Below, piece by piece: positions 1-5,605 of a stretch of 5,672 nucleotides of DNA (position 1 is the first letter of the stretch; each line of letters opens with the position of its first letter). Source of the stretch: Alphaproteobacteria bacterium (GTDB taxonomy: Bacteria; Pseudomonadota; Alphaproteobacteria; Rickettsiales; JABSSG01); NCBI GenBank assembly GCA_022600235.1, contig JAHZKS010000039.1, positions 1-5,672 of the forward strand. The letters are read 5' to 3'. Below the pieces are notes generated by a model, which saw nothing but the letters and a program-made list of their open reading frames with translations, did not search any database and had not been told where the DNA came from. The translations under genes and the position numbers were made by a program.

Positions 1-35
1 AAATTTTTTATTAATTTTTTCTTCTTATTTTAGTT

Positions 36-863
36 TTGCCTTATGTCTTGCATGATGGAGGCTTCAAAAACATTCGTACTCCACATTTCAAAGTTCATCT
101 GCTTAGAGGGTTTTTTAGTGTAGGAGGGTCTTTGTGCTTTATGTATGGATTGCAGTTTGTGAAGTTGCTTGATGCAACTGTTTTGCAAAATTTTGAGCAA
201 GTTATTCTAGTTGTAGTGGGAATTGTTTTTTTTCATGAAAAGATGTCTAACACAAAAATAGTATGCATTATTATGAGTGTTATAGGAGTGCTCATTATAA
301 TGAATCCTAATATTTTATATATGAGTGATGTAAAATTAACATCTATGAAGATAAATCATGGATACTTCTTTATATTGTTAGCGACAATTTTTTGGGTTTG
401 TAACAACGTTGTTATTAAAAAACTTGGTCAAAAAAGCACAAATAAAGCTCAGCTTTTTTACTTGATGTTGTTTTCTTCTATTTTTGCATATCCAGTCGCA
501 TTTTTAGAATGGAATTCTTTCAGTCTACTTGGAGTCAGCATTCTACTTCCATCAGATTTTGTTAGTATATTCGATATTGGCATTTCTATAACTAACATAA
601 AATTTATTTTATTTATGTCGTTATGTTACTTGATACATAGCGTATCTTTGTTTAATGCATTTAAGTTTGGTGAATTCTCTGTAGTGATGCCTTTTGTTTA
701 CTTTAAGCTTGTATGGGCAGGAATATTTGGCTATGTGTTGTTTTCGAGTACCCCTCAATATACTTCTTGGATAGGGTATTTGCTGATTACAATCGCAGGG
801 TTCTTGCTTATGAAGAGAGAAATCAGACGTCGTAGAAATCGTATAAATGACAGTGTATCATAG
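36..863 (+). CDS. EamA/DMT-family permease, N-terminally incomplete
   Basis: This is an inner-membrane permease of the drug/metabolite transporter (EamA) superfamily; the substrate cannot be read from sequence. The 275 residues show about eight hydrophobic segments (near 24-45, 48-66, 74-92, 109-128, 139-157, 186-207, 213-235 and 243-260) and a basic tail (KREIRRRRNR). The stretch RGFFSVGGSLCFMYGLQF followed by DATVLQNFEQ and FFHEK is typical of the middle of the first EamA repeat, and GYFFILLATIFWVCNNVV opens the second. Family members usually have ten segments, so about two are missing at the front. The nominal start is TTG at 36 with no Shine-Dalgarno sequence before it. The frame is closed by TAA at 12-14, but hydrophobic coding sequence continues upstream in the neighbouring frame (bases 2-19). 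The likely explanations are a one-base frameshift in the T run at 15-20 or a sequence error. The gene also runs off the left edge. The family call is firm; the start is not. Confidence 0.8.
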   Translation: MPYVLHDGGFKNIRTPHFKVHLLRGFFSVGGSLCFMYGLQFVKLLDATVLQNFEQVILVVVGIVFFHEKMSNTKIVCIIMSVIGVLIIMNPNILYMSDVKLTSMKINHGYFFILLATIFWVCNNVVIKKLGQKSTNKAQLFYLMLFSSIFAYPVAFLEWNSFSLLGVSILLPSDFVSIFDIGISITNIKFILFMSLCYLIHSVSLFNAFKFGEFSVVMPFVYFKLVWAGIFGYVLFSSTPQYTSWIGYLLITIAGFLLMKREIRRRRNRINDSVS

Positions 864-867
864 AGGA

Positions 868-898
868 TGGGGTACGATTATTGGGTAACCGCACCCCA
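868..898. other. Hairpin just after the permease stop
   Basis: TGGGGTACG (868-876) pairs with CGCACCCCA (890-898), with one A/C mismatch at the seventh position and a 13-base loop. It begins four bases after the permease stop codon and is unusually G+C-rich for this window. No T run follows on either strand, so it is not a classical intrinsic terminator. It could protect the 3' end of the permease mRNA or be a remnant of a small palindromic repeat. Confidence 0.4.
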
Positions 899-910
899 AG
901 GAGAGGTGTG

Positions 911-943
911 AGGTATTATCAAATGAAACTTTGATTAATACCT
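911..943. terminator. Candidate hairpin between convergent genes
   Basis: AGGTATTA (911-918) plus TCAAA (919-923) pair with TTTGA (930-934) and TAATACCT (936-943). This gives a 13-bp stem with a single bulged T at 935 and a TGAAAC loop. It lies in the 147-base gap between the convergent permease and ptrB genes, where a bidirectional stop would be expected. It is not followed directly by a T run on either strand. On the minus strand a poly-T stretch (the complement of the A run at about 958-970) comes before the hairpin instead. Termination function is therefore only inferred. Confidence 0.4.
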
Positions 944-1010
944 GCTCATATAATATCAAAAAAAAAATAAAAGAATATAGGTAGAAAATACTAGGTTTTG
1001 AATTTAAATC

Positions 1011-3068
1011 TTATTTTTTTCCAAAAACATCTAATATAAAAGCATATTTCTTTGCTAGTTCTTTATATGCATCAAACCTTCCAGATTTTCCTCCGTGCCC
1101 TGTATCCATGTTTGTTTCAAATATTAGTATATTGGAATCTTGCTTGAGTTCTCTTAGTTTAGCAGCCCATTTGGCTGGCTCCCAATATGTGACCCTAGGG
1201 TCATTGAGGCCTCCTAATATATATAGTGAAGGATAGTTCTGTGGTTTTACATTATCATACGGAGAGTATGATTTTATATATTCAAAAAATTCTTTCTTCT
1301 TTGGGTTTCCCCATTCTTCAAATTCACCTGGTGTAAGTGGTAAGCTATCATCTAGCATAGTATTTAGTACATCTACAAATGGTACGTCTGCAATTGCGGC
1401 TTTGAAAAGTTCGGGCTCTTCATTGATTGCGGTTCCTATCAACATACCTCCAGCGCTTCCACCGGAAATAGCTATATTTCCTTCAGATGTATATTGTTTC
1501 TTTGCTAGAAATTTTGCTATGTCTATGAAGTCATTGAAAGTTCTTCTTTTATTAAGGAACTTTGCAGATTCATACCAATCGAAACCCATGTCGTCACCGC
1601 CTCTAATATGGCCGATAGCATATACAAAACCTCTATTTAATAGTGATAATGAATTGGTATTGAATGTAGGTGGTACAGAATGTCCGTATGAACCATACCC
1701 ATATAGAAATAAAGGATTTGAACCATCTTTTTTGAACAAAGATTTTTTATATACTAAAGATACAGGTACTTCTACCCCATTTTCTCTTGAGGGGACCATT
1801 ACTCTCTCTGCATGGTAGTCATCTTTATTATATCCTGAAGGTATTTTTTGTACTTTAATTGTATTTAATTTTTTTGTAGAGAAGTCATATTTAAACATTG
1901 TTCCTGGTGAGACCATAGATGTATAGCCTATGAATATTCCATCATCATCGCTGCAAGAATAAGAAACTCCTGCAGAATAAGATGGGTCAGGGAAGTGTAC
2001 AACTTCTTTATCTTTTATCGAATAATTATATATGGATATTTTAGGTAAGCCTTTTTCTTTTGTTTGGATTACTAAATGATTGTCATATAGGTAACATCCG
2101 GTGAGGTACACATCATCTCTGTGAGGGATAATTTCTTCTGCATTAGTATCAAAATTTTTATGATTATCTGTACGTGCAAGTCTGAAATTCTTTCCTTTAT
2201 CATTGGTCTCTACATAAAATTGTCCATGCATGTGGTCTACAGAACATAAATGGTCTTCTTTTCGTGGTATGTATAGATGAATTTTATGTGATAAGTCATC
2301 AGACTTTATGTAATGAACTTCTGTAGAAGTATTACTGGATGTTTCTAGAATGATAAATTCTCTATCTGTGGTTTTCCCGATTCCTATGCGAAAGACATGA
2401 TCTTTTTCATGGTATAGTAAAATATCTTTATCTTGTTTTGTTCCAAGTTCATGGTAATAAAGTTTATTTGCTCTCCATTTATCATCTAGCTTTGTATAAT
2501 AAAAACCTTTACCCGTTTCATTCCATACAGCTCCTCCAATGATGTTTTTTAACTCATCGTTTAAAAAAGTTCCTGTATCTAGATTCTTAATTTTTAGTGT
2601 GTAATGTTCATCTCCTTTTGTGTCTACAGAATAAGCCATTAAATTCTCATCTGGGCTTATAGACATTGAGCCTACACGGAAGTATTTCTCACCTTTTGCT
2701 TCTTTGTTTTTATCTAAGATGATTTCTTCTTTTTCGCCTTCTTTCTTCCTTGCTTGTATAGAATAATCGGATTTCTCTTTGGTAATAGTATAGTAGTAAT
2801 AGTTTTTGTCTCTCATGGGTACAGAGACATCGGCTAATTGTATGCGTCCTATACATTCTTTGTAAAGTTTCTCTAGTAGCTCTTTTTTTGGTTTAAAGAA
2901 TTCTTCAGCATAGCTATTTTCTGATTTTAAATGATCTAATACTGATTTATCTTGTACTTTTGGCCAATTAAAATCCCTAAGCCAATGGTAGCTATCTACT
3001 AGTTCACATCCGTGTATGGAATACTTATATGCTTTTTTTTGCGCAACAGGTGGCAAGGTGTTAATCAT
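1011..3068 (-). CDS. ptrB: Oligopeptidase B (protease II), family S9A
   Basis: This cytosolic serine oligopeptidase cleaves short peptides after Arg or Lys. The 685 residues match the usual length (E. coli protein about 686). Residues 1 to about 400 form the N-terminal beta-propeller that restricts access to small substrates; about 450-685 form the alpha/beta-hydrolase domain. The catalytic triad is visible: Ser538 in GGSAGG, Asp623 in GGLNDPRV and His658 in DTGHGG. GEFEEWGNP (581-589) is the signature loop of oligopeptidase B; its acidic residues are, from knowledge of the family, linked to preference for basic P1 residues and separate this enzyme from prolyl oligopeptidase. The ATG at 3068-3066 is preceded by AGAGGT (plus 3073-3078), giving a well-placed ribosome site. 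The tRNA-Asp gene ends 13 bases upstream, so ptrB probably shares its transcript. The gene appears intact, with no missing catalytic residue. Its role in this organism (peptide turnover or host interaction) is unknown. Confidence 0.95.
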   Translation of the reverse strand: MINTLPPVAQKKAYKYSIHGCELVDSYHWLRDFNWPKVQDKSVLDHLKSENSYAEEFFKPKKELLEKLYKECIGRIQLADVSVPMRDKNYYYYTITKEKSDYSIQARKKEGEKEEIILDKNKEAKGEKYFRVGSMSISPDENLMAYSVDTKGDEHYTLKIKNLDTGTFLNDELKNIIGGAVWNETGKGFYYTKLDDKWRANKLYYHELGTKQDKDILLYHEKDHVFRIGIGKTTDREFIILETSSNTSTEVHYIKSDDLSHKIHLYIPRKEDHLCSVDHMHGQFYVETNDKGKNFRLARTDNHKNFDTNAEEIIPHRDDVYLTGCYLYDNHLVIQTKEKGLPKISIYNYSIKDKEVVHFPDPSYSAGVSYSCSDDDGIFIGYTSMVSPGTMFKYDFSTKKLNTIKVQKIPSGYNKDDYHAERVMVPSRENGVEVPVSLVYKKSLFKKDGSNPLFLYGYGSYGHSVPPTFNTNSLSLLNRGFVYAIGHIRGGDDMGFDWYESAKFLNKRRTFNDFIDIAKFLAKKQYTSEGNIAISGGSAGGMLIGTAINEEPELFKAAIADVPFVDVLNTMLDDSLPLTPGEFEEWGNPKKKEFFEYIKSYSPYDNVKPQNYPSLYILGGLNDPRVTYWEPAKWAAKLRELKQDSNILIFETNMDTGHGGKSGRFDAYKELAKKYAFILDVFGKK

Positions 3069-3081
3069 TCTTACCTCTAAG

Positions 3082-3159
3082 TGGCGGGAGTGACGGGACT
3101 CGAACCCGCGACCTCCTGCGTGACAGGCAGGCGCTCTAACCGGGCTGAGCTACACCCCC
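3082..3159 (-). tRNA. tRNA-Asp (anticodon GTC), CCA encoded
   Basis: A full cloverleaf folds on the minus strand over 78 bases including the encoded CCA. Acceptor stem GGGGGTG pairs with CACTCCC (one G/T wobble), followed by discriminator G and CCA. The D arm begins GCTCAG and ends GAGC. The anticodon stem CCTGC/GCAGG encloses loop CTGTCAC with anticodon GTC, giving aspartate. The T arm is GCGGG-TTCGAGT-CCCGT. It lies between the unknown acidic-tailed gene and ptrB, all on the same strand, and its CCA end is only 13 bases from the ptrB ATG. Confidence 0.97.
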
Positions 3160-3182
3160 GAAATGTAAGTTAGTCACACAAT

Positions 3183-3212
3183 TATTTATATTATTTATTT
3201 TAATAAGTAAAG
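3183..3212 (-). promoter_or_regulatory. Possible promoter for tRNA-Asp and ptrB
   Basis: On the minus strand a TTTACT-like -35 (plus 3206-3211) is followed about 15-17 bases later by TATAAA/TAAATA (plus 3183-3190), placing a start roughly 15-25 bases before the tRNA. The whole stretch is A/T, so chance matches are likely. Read-through from the upstream unknown gene is an alternative. Confidence 0.3.
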
Positions 3213-3254
3213 TAATTTATGCTATTATTATCAGATAGAGTTCTTCTGAGGTGT

Positions 3255-4067
3255 TTATATATTTTCATCACCCGAATCTAATCCTACTAAATCACTATCG
3301 ATATCAAGGTCGGAGTTATCATCATACTCATCGATTTTCATAATATGTGGATCGGTTGGTTTTGTGAGTGCATCAAGTAGCCAGTAGCTTTTTAACAAAG
3401 AAATGGTTTTTACAATGATTTCTGGACTAAAAAAATAAAGCGCAGTTTTAAGAAATCCTAATGTGATATGTATTTGTTCTTGATAAGGGCCTGAATTTAA
3501 TTCCCTATTTAAACAAATTAATGCAGTCAAAATATTACTAGCTATTGTTGCATGAGGAAGATTAAAAATTGTACCACTTTTTAAAAGGCTAAAACCTATC
3601 TCAATTGCGCATTGTATTGCTACAGGATTCCCTGAGAGTAAATTTGTATGAAGATTAAGGTTGTATATTGTTGTTGTAATTAAAGAGGTTAGTGCTGTGG
3701 GTTCTAAGTGGTTTATATTGAAATGTTTTGCTGTATTTGTTAAATCTTCTAGTAATTTAGCAAGAGGTTTGTCTTGAGATCTTGCAACATCTAGTACTCC
3801 TGCAAGAAAATGTGCTACTCCCAATGTGGTTGTATATTCGCTTAGGTGAGTTTTATAATTATAACCAAAAAGTGCGATTAGATGATCAAGTGTTTTTTCA
3901 ATTGTCCAAGAGTTTTCTATTGCAAATCCTAAAGATCTTGATCCTGGGTTATTGAACTTTGCAGAAAATGAGCCCTTCTTTGGTGAGCTTGCTTTACACA
4001 TATAGTCTGGAGCTGAATATGCGGGCCTGTCCCAATGTGTATAAGCGCAGCTGCGAACTTCCGTCAT
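3255..4067 (-). CDS. Uncharacterised 270-residue protein with acidic C-terminus
   Basis: I do not recognise this protein. The N-terminal 45 residues are polar, carry aromatics and two Cys (7 and 24), and do not look like a signal peptide. Residues about 55-235 read as a run of amphipathic helices rich in Leu, Ile, Thr and Ala (for example LLEDLTNTAKHF, LTSLITTTIYNLNLH, ITLGFLKTALYFF), compatible with an all-alpha or solenoid-like fold. None is hydrophobic enough to be a clear membrane segment. The tail from 246 to 268 is strongly acidic (11 Asp/Glu in the last 25 residues). The start at ATG 4067-4065 has only a weak ribosome site (AGAT); no better in-frame start is evident. Composition matches the window, so there is no sign of recent transfer. 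A substrate of a secretion system is possible given the likely intracellular lifestyle, but that is a guess. tRNA-Asp follows on the same strand after 95 bases, without a convincing terminator between. Confidence 0.75.
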   Translation of the reverse strand: MTEVRSCAYTHWDRPAYSAPDYMCKASSPKKGSFSAKFNNPGSRSLGFAIENSWTIEKTLDHLIALFGYNYKTHLSEYTTTLGVAHFLAGVLDVARSQDKPLAKLLEDLTNTAKHFNINHLEPTALTSLITTTIYNLNLHTNLLSGNPVAIQCAIEIGFSLLKSGTIFNLPHATIASNILTALICLNRELNSGPYQEQIHITLGFLKTALYFFSPEIIVKTISLLKSYWLLDALTKPTDPHIMKIDEYDDNSDLDIDSDLVGLDSGDENI

Positions 4068-4097
4068 AATAAATATCTATATATAAAAAGCCTGATA

Positions 4098-4126
4098 GTT
4101 ATAAGACACAAAAAACGGTTAATAAA
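4098..4126 (-). promoter_or_regulatory. Candidate promoter for the 270-residue protein gene
   Basis: On the minus strand TTTATT (plus 4121-4126) and TATAAC (plus 4098-4103, five of six to the -10 consensus) are separated by 17 bases. The predicted start near 4091 leaves a leader of about 24 bases before the ATG. The -35 match is weak and the background is A/T-rich. Confidence 0.35.
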
Positions 4127-4176
4127 GTGTTATTTATAATAATGATACACATTTTTGTATTAAAAAGAAATATAAA

Positions 4177-4205
4177 TTTCCTTTTAATGTCTTTAGTAAT
4201 ATAAT
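4177..4205 (+). promoter_or_regulatory. Candidate promoter of the mnh operon
   Basis: A perfect TATAAT lies at 4200-4205, with a weak -35 (TTTCCT, 4177-4182) 17 bases upstream. Initiation about seven bases downstream falls close to the AGAGGA ribosome site (4212-4217), so the leader would be very short. It is the only strong -10 before mnhE and sits back to back with the minus-strand promoter at 4098-4126. Confidence 0.5.
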
Positions 4206-4211
4206 GATTTT

Positions 4212-4238
4212 AGAGGATTAAAATTTATGTTGCTGTGA
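4212..4238 (+). promoter_or_regulatory. Ribosome site and three-codon leader overlapping the mnhE start
   Basis: AGAGGA (4212-4217) is ideally spaced, nine bases, from ATG at 4227, but that frame reads only ATG TTG CTG TGA. Its stop (4236-4238) overlaps the GTG start of mnhE (4235-4237) in the sequence GTGA. The same AGAGGA is 17 bases from the GTG, too far for normal initiation. mnhE may therefore start by termination-reinitiation from this minicistron. Alternatively, a small indel has separated the original ATG from the mnhE frame, or an ATT at 4223 in the mnhE frame is used. The layout is seen directly; the mechanism is inferred. Confidence 0.45.
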
Positions 4239-4693
4239 AACTTTTTATTCTAACATCATTAGTATTTTTCGCTTTGGTTTCTAATTTAAGTTATGAATCA
4301 ATCGCAAAATCTTTGTTTTTTAGTGCATTATCTTTATGGATATATTCTAAATTCTTTTCGCATCTTTCAAATAAGATATCTATTAAGCTTTCCCCTAAAC
4401 TTATTTTATATATTTTTTGGCTGTTGAAAGAAGTGCTGGTTTCTGCATTTTCTATCATTGGGATCGTTATATTTAAAAGATCAAAAAATATACGTCCTGT
4501 ATTAAAAACTTTAAAGGTAAAAACAAATGATACAGAAGGTACGATTTATGGCAATTCTATTACTATAACTCCAGGAACTCTTACAACTAAAATTGATGAT
4601 AGTAGTTTAAAAATTCATTCTATTAGCAACAGTCACTATGAAAATTTAGTGCAGAGTAAGATGCTATCAAAAATTCAGGGAAGCCAAAGATGA
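4235..4693 (+). CDS. mnhE: Na+/H+ antiporter subunit E (MnhE/MrpE)
   Basis: This is the small membrane subunit E of the multi-subunit Mrp/Mnh cation/proton antiporter, which exports Na+ in exchange for protons. The 152 residues have hydrophobic segments near 3-16 and 22-40 and a third near 56-80 (ILYIFWLLKEVLVSAFSIIG), followed by a cytosolic domain. The hallmark of the family is clear: YGNSITITPGTLTTKIDD at 105-122, then LKIHSIS. In family members this reads roughly ANSITLTPGTLT. Length is near the usual 155-165, with the start slightly short. The assigned start is GTG at 4235, because the frame is closed by TAG at 4211-4213 and has no ATG before residue 143. The better-placed ATG at 4227 lies in another frame. 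Its TGA stop overlaps the ATG of mnhF (ATGA), indicating translational coupling. It is the first gene of the operon seen here. Confidence 0.9.
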   Translation: MKLFILTSLVFFALVSNLSYESIAKSLFFSALSLWIYSKFFSHLSNKISIKLSPKLILYIFWLLKEVLVSAFSIIGIVIFKRSKNIRPVLKTLKVKTNDTEGTIYGNSITITPGTLTTKIDDSSLKIHSISNSHYENLVQSKMLSKIQGSQR

Positions 4694-4944
4694 TTTACAT
4701 TGCACTTTCCATATTATTTCTAGCAATTGCTTTGATGTTAATTCGCATTATAAGGGGTAAAAGCGCATTGTCCAAGATGGTATCGGTAAATTGTATTACT
4801 TCTTATATCGTTGCGTTTGTTGTGTTACTGACATTAATCAATGACGATAATAAATATTTCTTGGATATTGCAGTTGTTTATTCTGTTCTCGGGTTTATTT
4901 CCAGCGTAGCATTCCTTAAATACTTAATTCATAGAAAACAGTAA
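4690..4944 (+). CDS. mnhF: Na+/H+ antiporter subunit F (MnhF/MrpF)
   Basis: This is the small integral membrane subunit F of the Mrp/Mnh antiporter. Its 84 residues match the usual length and form three membrane segments (about 2-20, 34-50 and 57-79). Family features are RIIRGKSALSKMVSVNCIT after the first helix (compare R-hhRGP-ADRVVALD in other members), and FLDIAVVYSVLGFISSVAFLKYL in the third. The Gly-Pro usually found in the loop is Gly-Lys here. A good ribosome site AGGGAA (4677-4682) precedes the ATG by seven bases, and the gene overlaps mnhE by four bases. Its TAA stop shares one base with the mnhG ATG. Confidence 0.9.
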   Translation: MIYIALSILFLAIALMLIRIIRGKSALSKMVSVNCITSYIVAFVVLLTLINDDNKYFLDIAVVYSVLGFISSVAFLKYLIHRKQ

Positions 4945-5225
4945 TGGAATATTTTGGTTGGGGTTTGATTTTCATAGGTTGTATTTTTAATTTATTGAGT
5001 GCAATTGGATGTCTGAAAATTACAGATTCCTATACAATGATTCATGCTGCTGGAATTGGAGACTCATGTGGCACTCCTATAATTTTGTTTGGAGTAATTT
5101 TTGTTTCTGGTTTTAATATCTTGTCTTTTAAGATCTTACTATTGGTTGCTATGGTGATTTTGTTATCTCCAACAGCTACCCATGCGTTAGCAAGGGCAGG
5201 ACTGGAAGAGGGGCAGAGAAAATGA
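4944..5225 (+). CDS. mnhG: Na+/H+ antiporter subunit G (MnhG/MrpG)
   Basis: This is membrane subunit G of the Mrp/Mnh antiporter. The 93 residues are slightly short for the family (commonly 100-120) but complete. Three hydrophobic segments lie near 5-24, 44-60 and 62-76. Diagnostic motifs are GCLKITDSYTMIHAAGIGDSCG at 22-43 (family pattern: G-hR-PD-YTRLHAAT-ADTLG) and LLSPTATHALARA at 73-85, which is nearly invariant in MnhG. It overlaps mnhF by one base and has no clear ribosome site of its own, so it probably depends on coupling. It ends by overlapping the DUF4040 gene in ATGA. Confidence 0.92.
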   Translation: MEYFGWGLIFIGCIFNLLSAIGCLKITDSYTMIHAAGIGDSCGTPIILFGVIFVSGFNILSFKILLLVAMVILLSPTATHALARAGLEEGQRK

Positions 5226-5605
5226 ATTTGGTTTTGGATTTATCTATATTATCGCTGATATCTATAATAGCTATTTACATTGTTAGCAGCAGTAGCCTTT
5301 TGCACACAGTAATCTTTTCTTCTGTGTTTAGTTTGTTATGTGCACTTGTATATTTGCTTATGGCAGCTCCAGATGTAGCTTTAACAGAGGCATCTATTGG
5401 TGCGTGTGTGACAACTTGTTTTTTGTTAGCTTCGTTGAAGTATTTAGATGGAAAGATGTTAGCAACCAAAGTTGACTTTTTCGCTCTTAGTTTATGTGTA
5501 GTGTTGTGTGGATTGCTATGTTATGGGGTGATGGATTTTCATGTTTACAGGAGATTATGGGATATTTATTGTCAGGAGATAACAGGCAACAGAAATTTTT
5601 CATGA
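5222..5605 (+). CDS. DUF4040 (MbhD-like) antiporter subunit, 3'-truncated and fused to phage DNA
   Basis: The reading frame is 127 residues, but only about the first 108 belong to the family. The MbhD/DUF4040 domain is clear: LLCALVYLLMAAPDVALTEASIGACVTTCFLLASLKYL (38-75), which in other organisms occurs in MrpA C-termini, MbhD of membrane hydrogenases, and stand-alone proteins near mnhB. A further helix (about 86-103) leads to YGVMDFHVY, matching the YG-LD-P-YGD region of longer family members, which then continue for many more residues. Here the frame instead reads through DNA encoding a phage helicase in another frame (from about 5545) and stops at TGA 5603-5605; its last 18-19 residues are therefore out-of-frame phage sequence. 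A strong ribosome site GGAAGAGGGG (5204-5213) lies eight bases before the ATG, and the gene overlaps mnhG by four bases. The mnhB, mnhC and mnhD genes expected next are absent. Probably non-functional. Confidence 0.8.
   Translation: MNLVLDLSILSLISIIAIYIVSSSSLLHTVIFSSVFSLLCALVYLLMAAPDVALTEASIGACVTTCFLLASLKYLDGKMLATKVDFFALSLCVVLCGLLCYGVMDFHVYRRLWDIYCQEITGNRNFS

Noticed and set aside
1402..1818. Open frame of 138 codons on the plus strand
   Set aside because: It lies wholly opposite the catalytic domain of ptrB, and its translation shows no family features; it is a shadow of the real gene.
3231..3249. TCAGA/TCTGA inverted repeat after the 270-residue gene as a terminator
   Set aside because: The stem is only five base pairs with a nine-base loop and no T run; too weak to separate the gene from tRNA-Asp.
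3246..3330. Repeats in the DNA encoding the acidic tail
   Set aside because: The Asp-rich codons give short similar triplets, but no regular tandem unit is present.
4151..4167. TTTTTGTATTAAAAA as a terminator or operator
   Set aside because: It is a low-complexity A/T match expected by chance in this composition.
5275..5469. Open frame of 64 codons on the minus strand
   Set aside because: It lies opposite the well-conserved DUF4040 domain and has no recognisable content.
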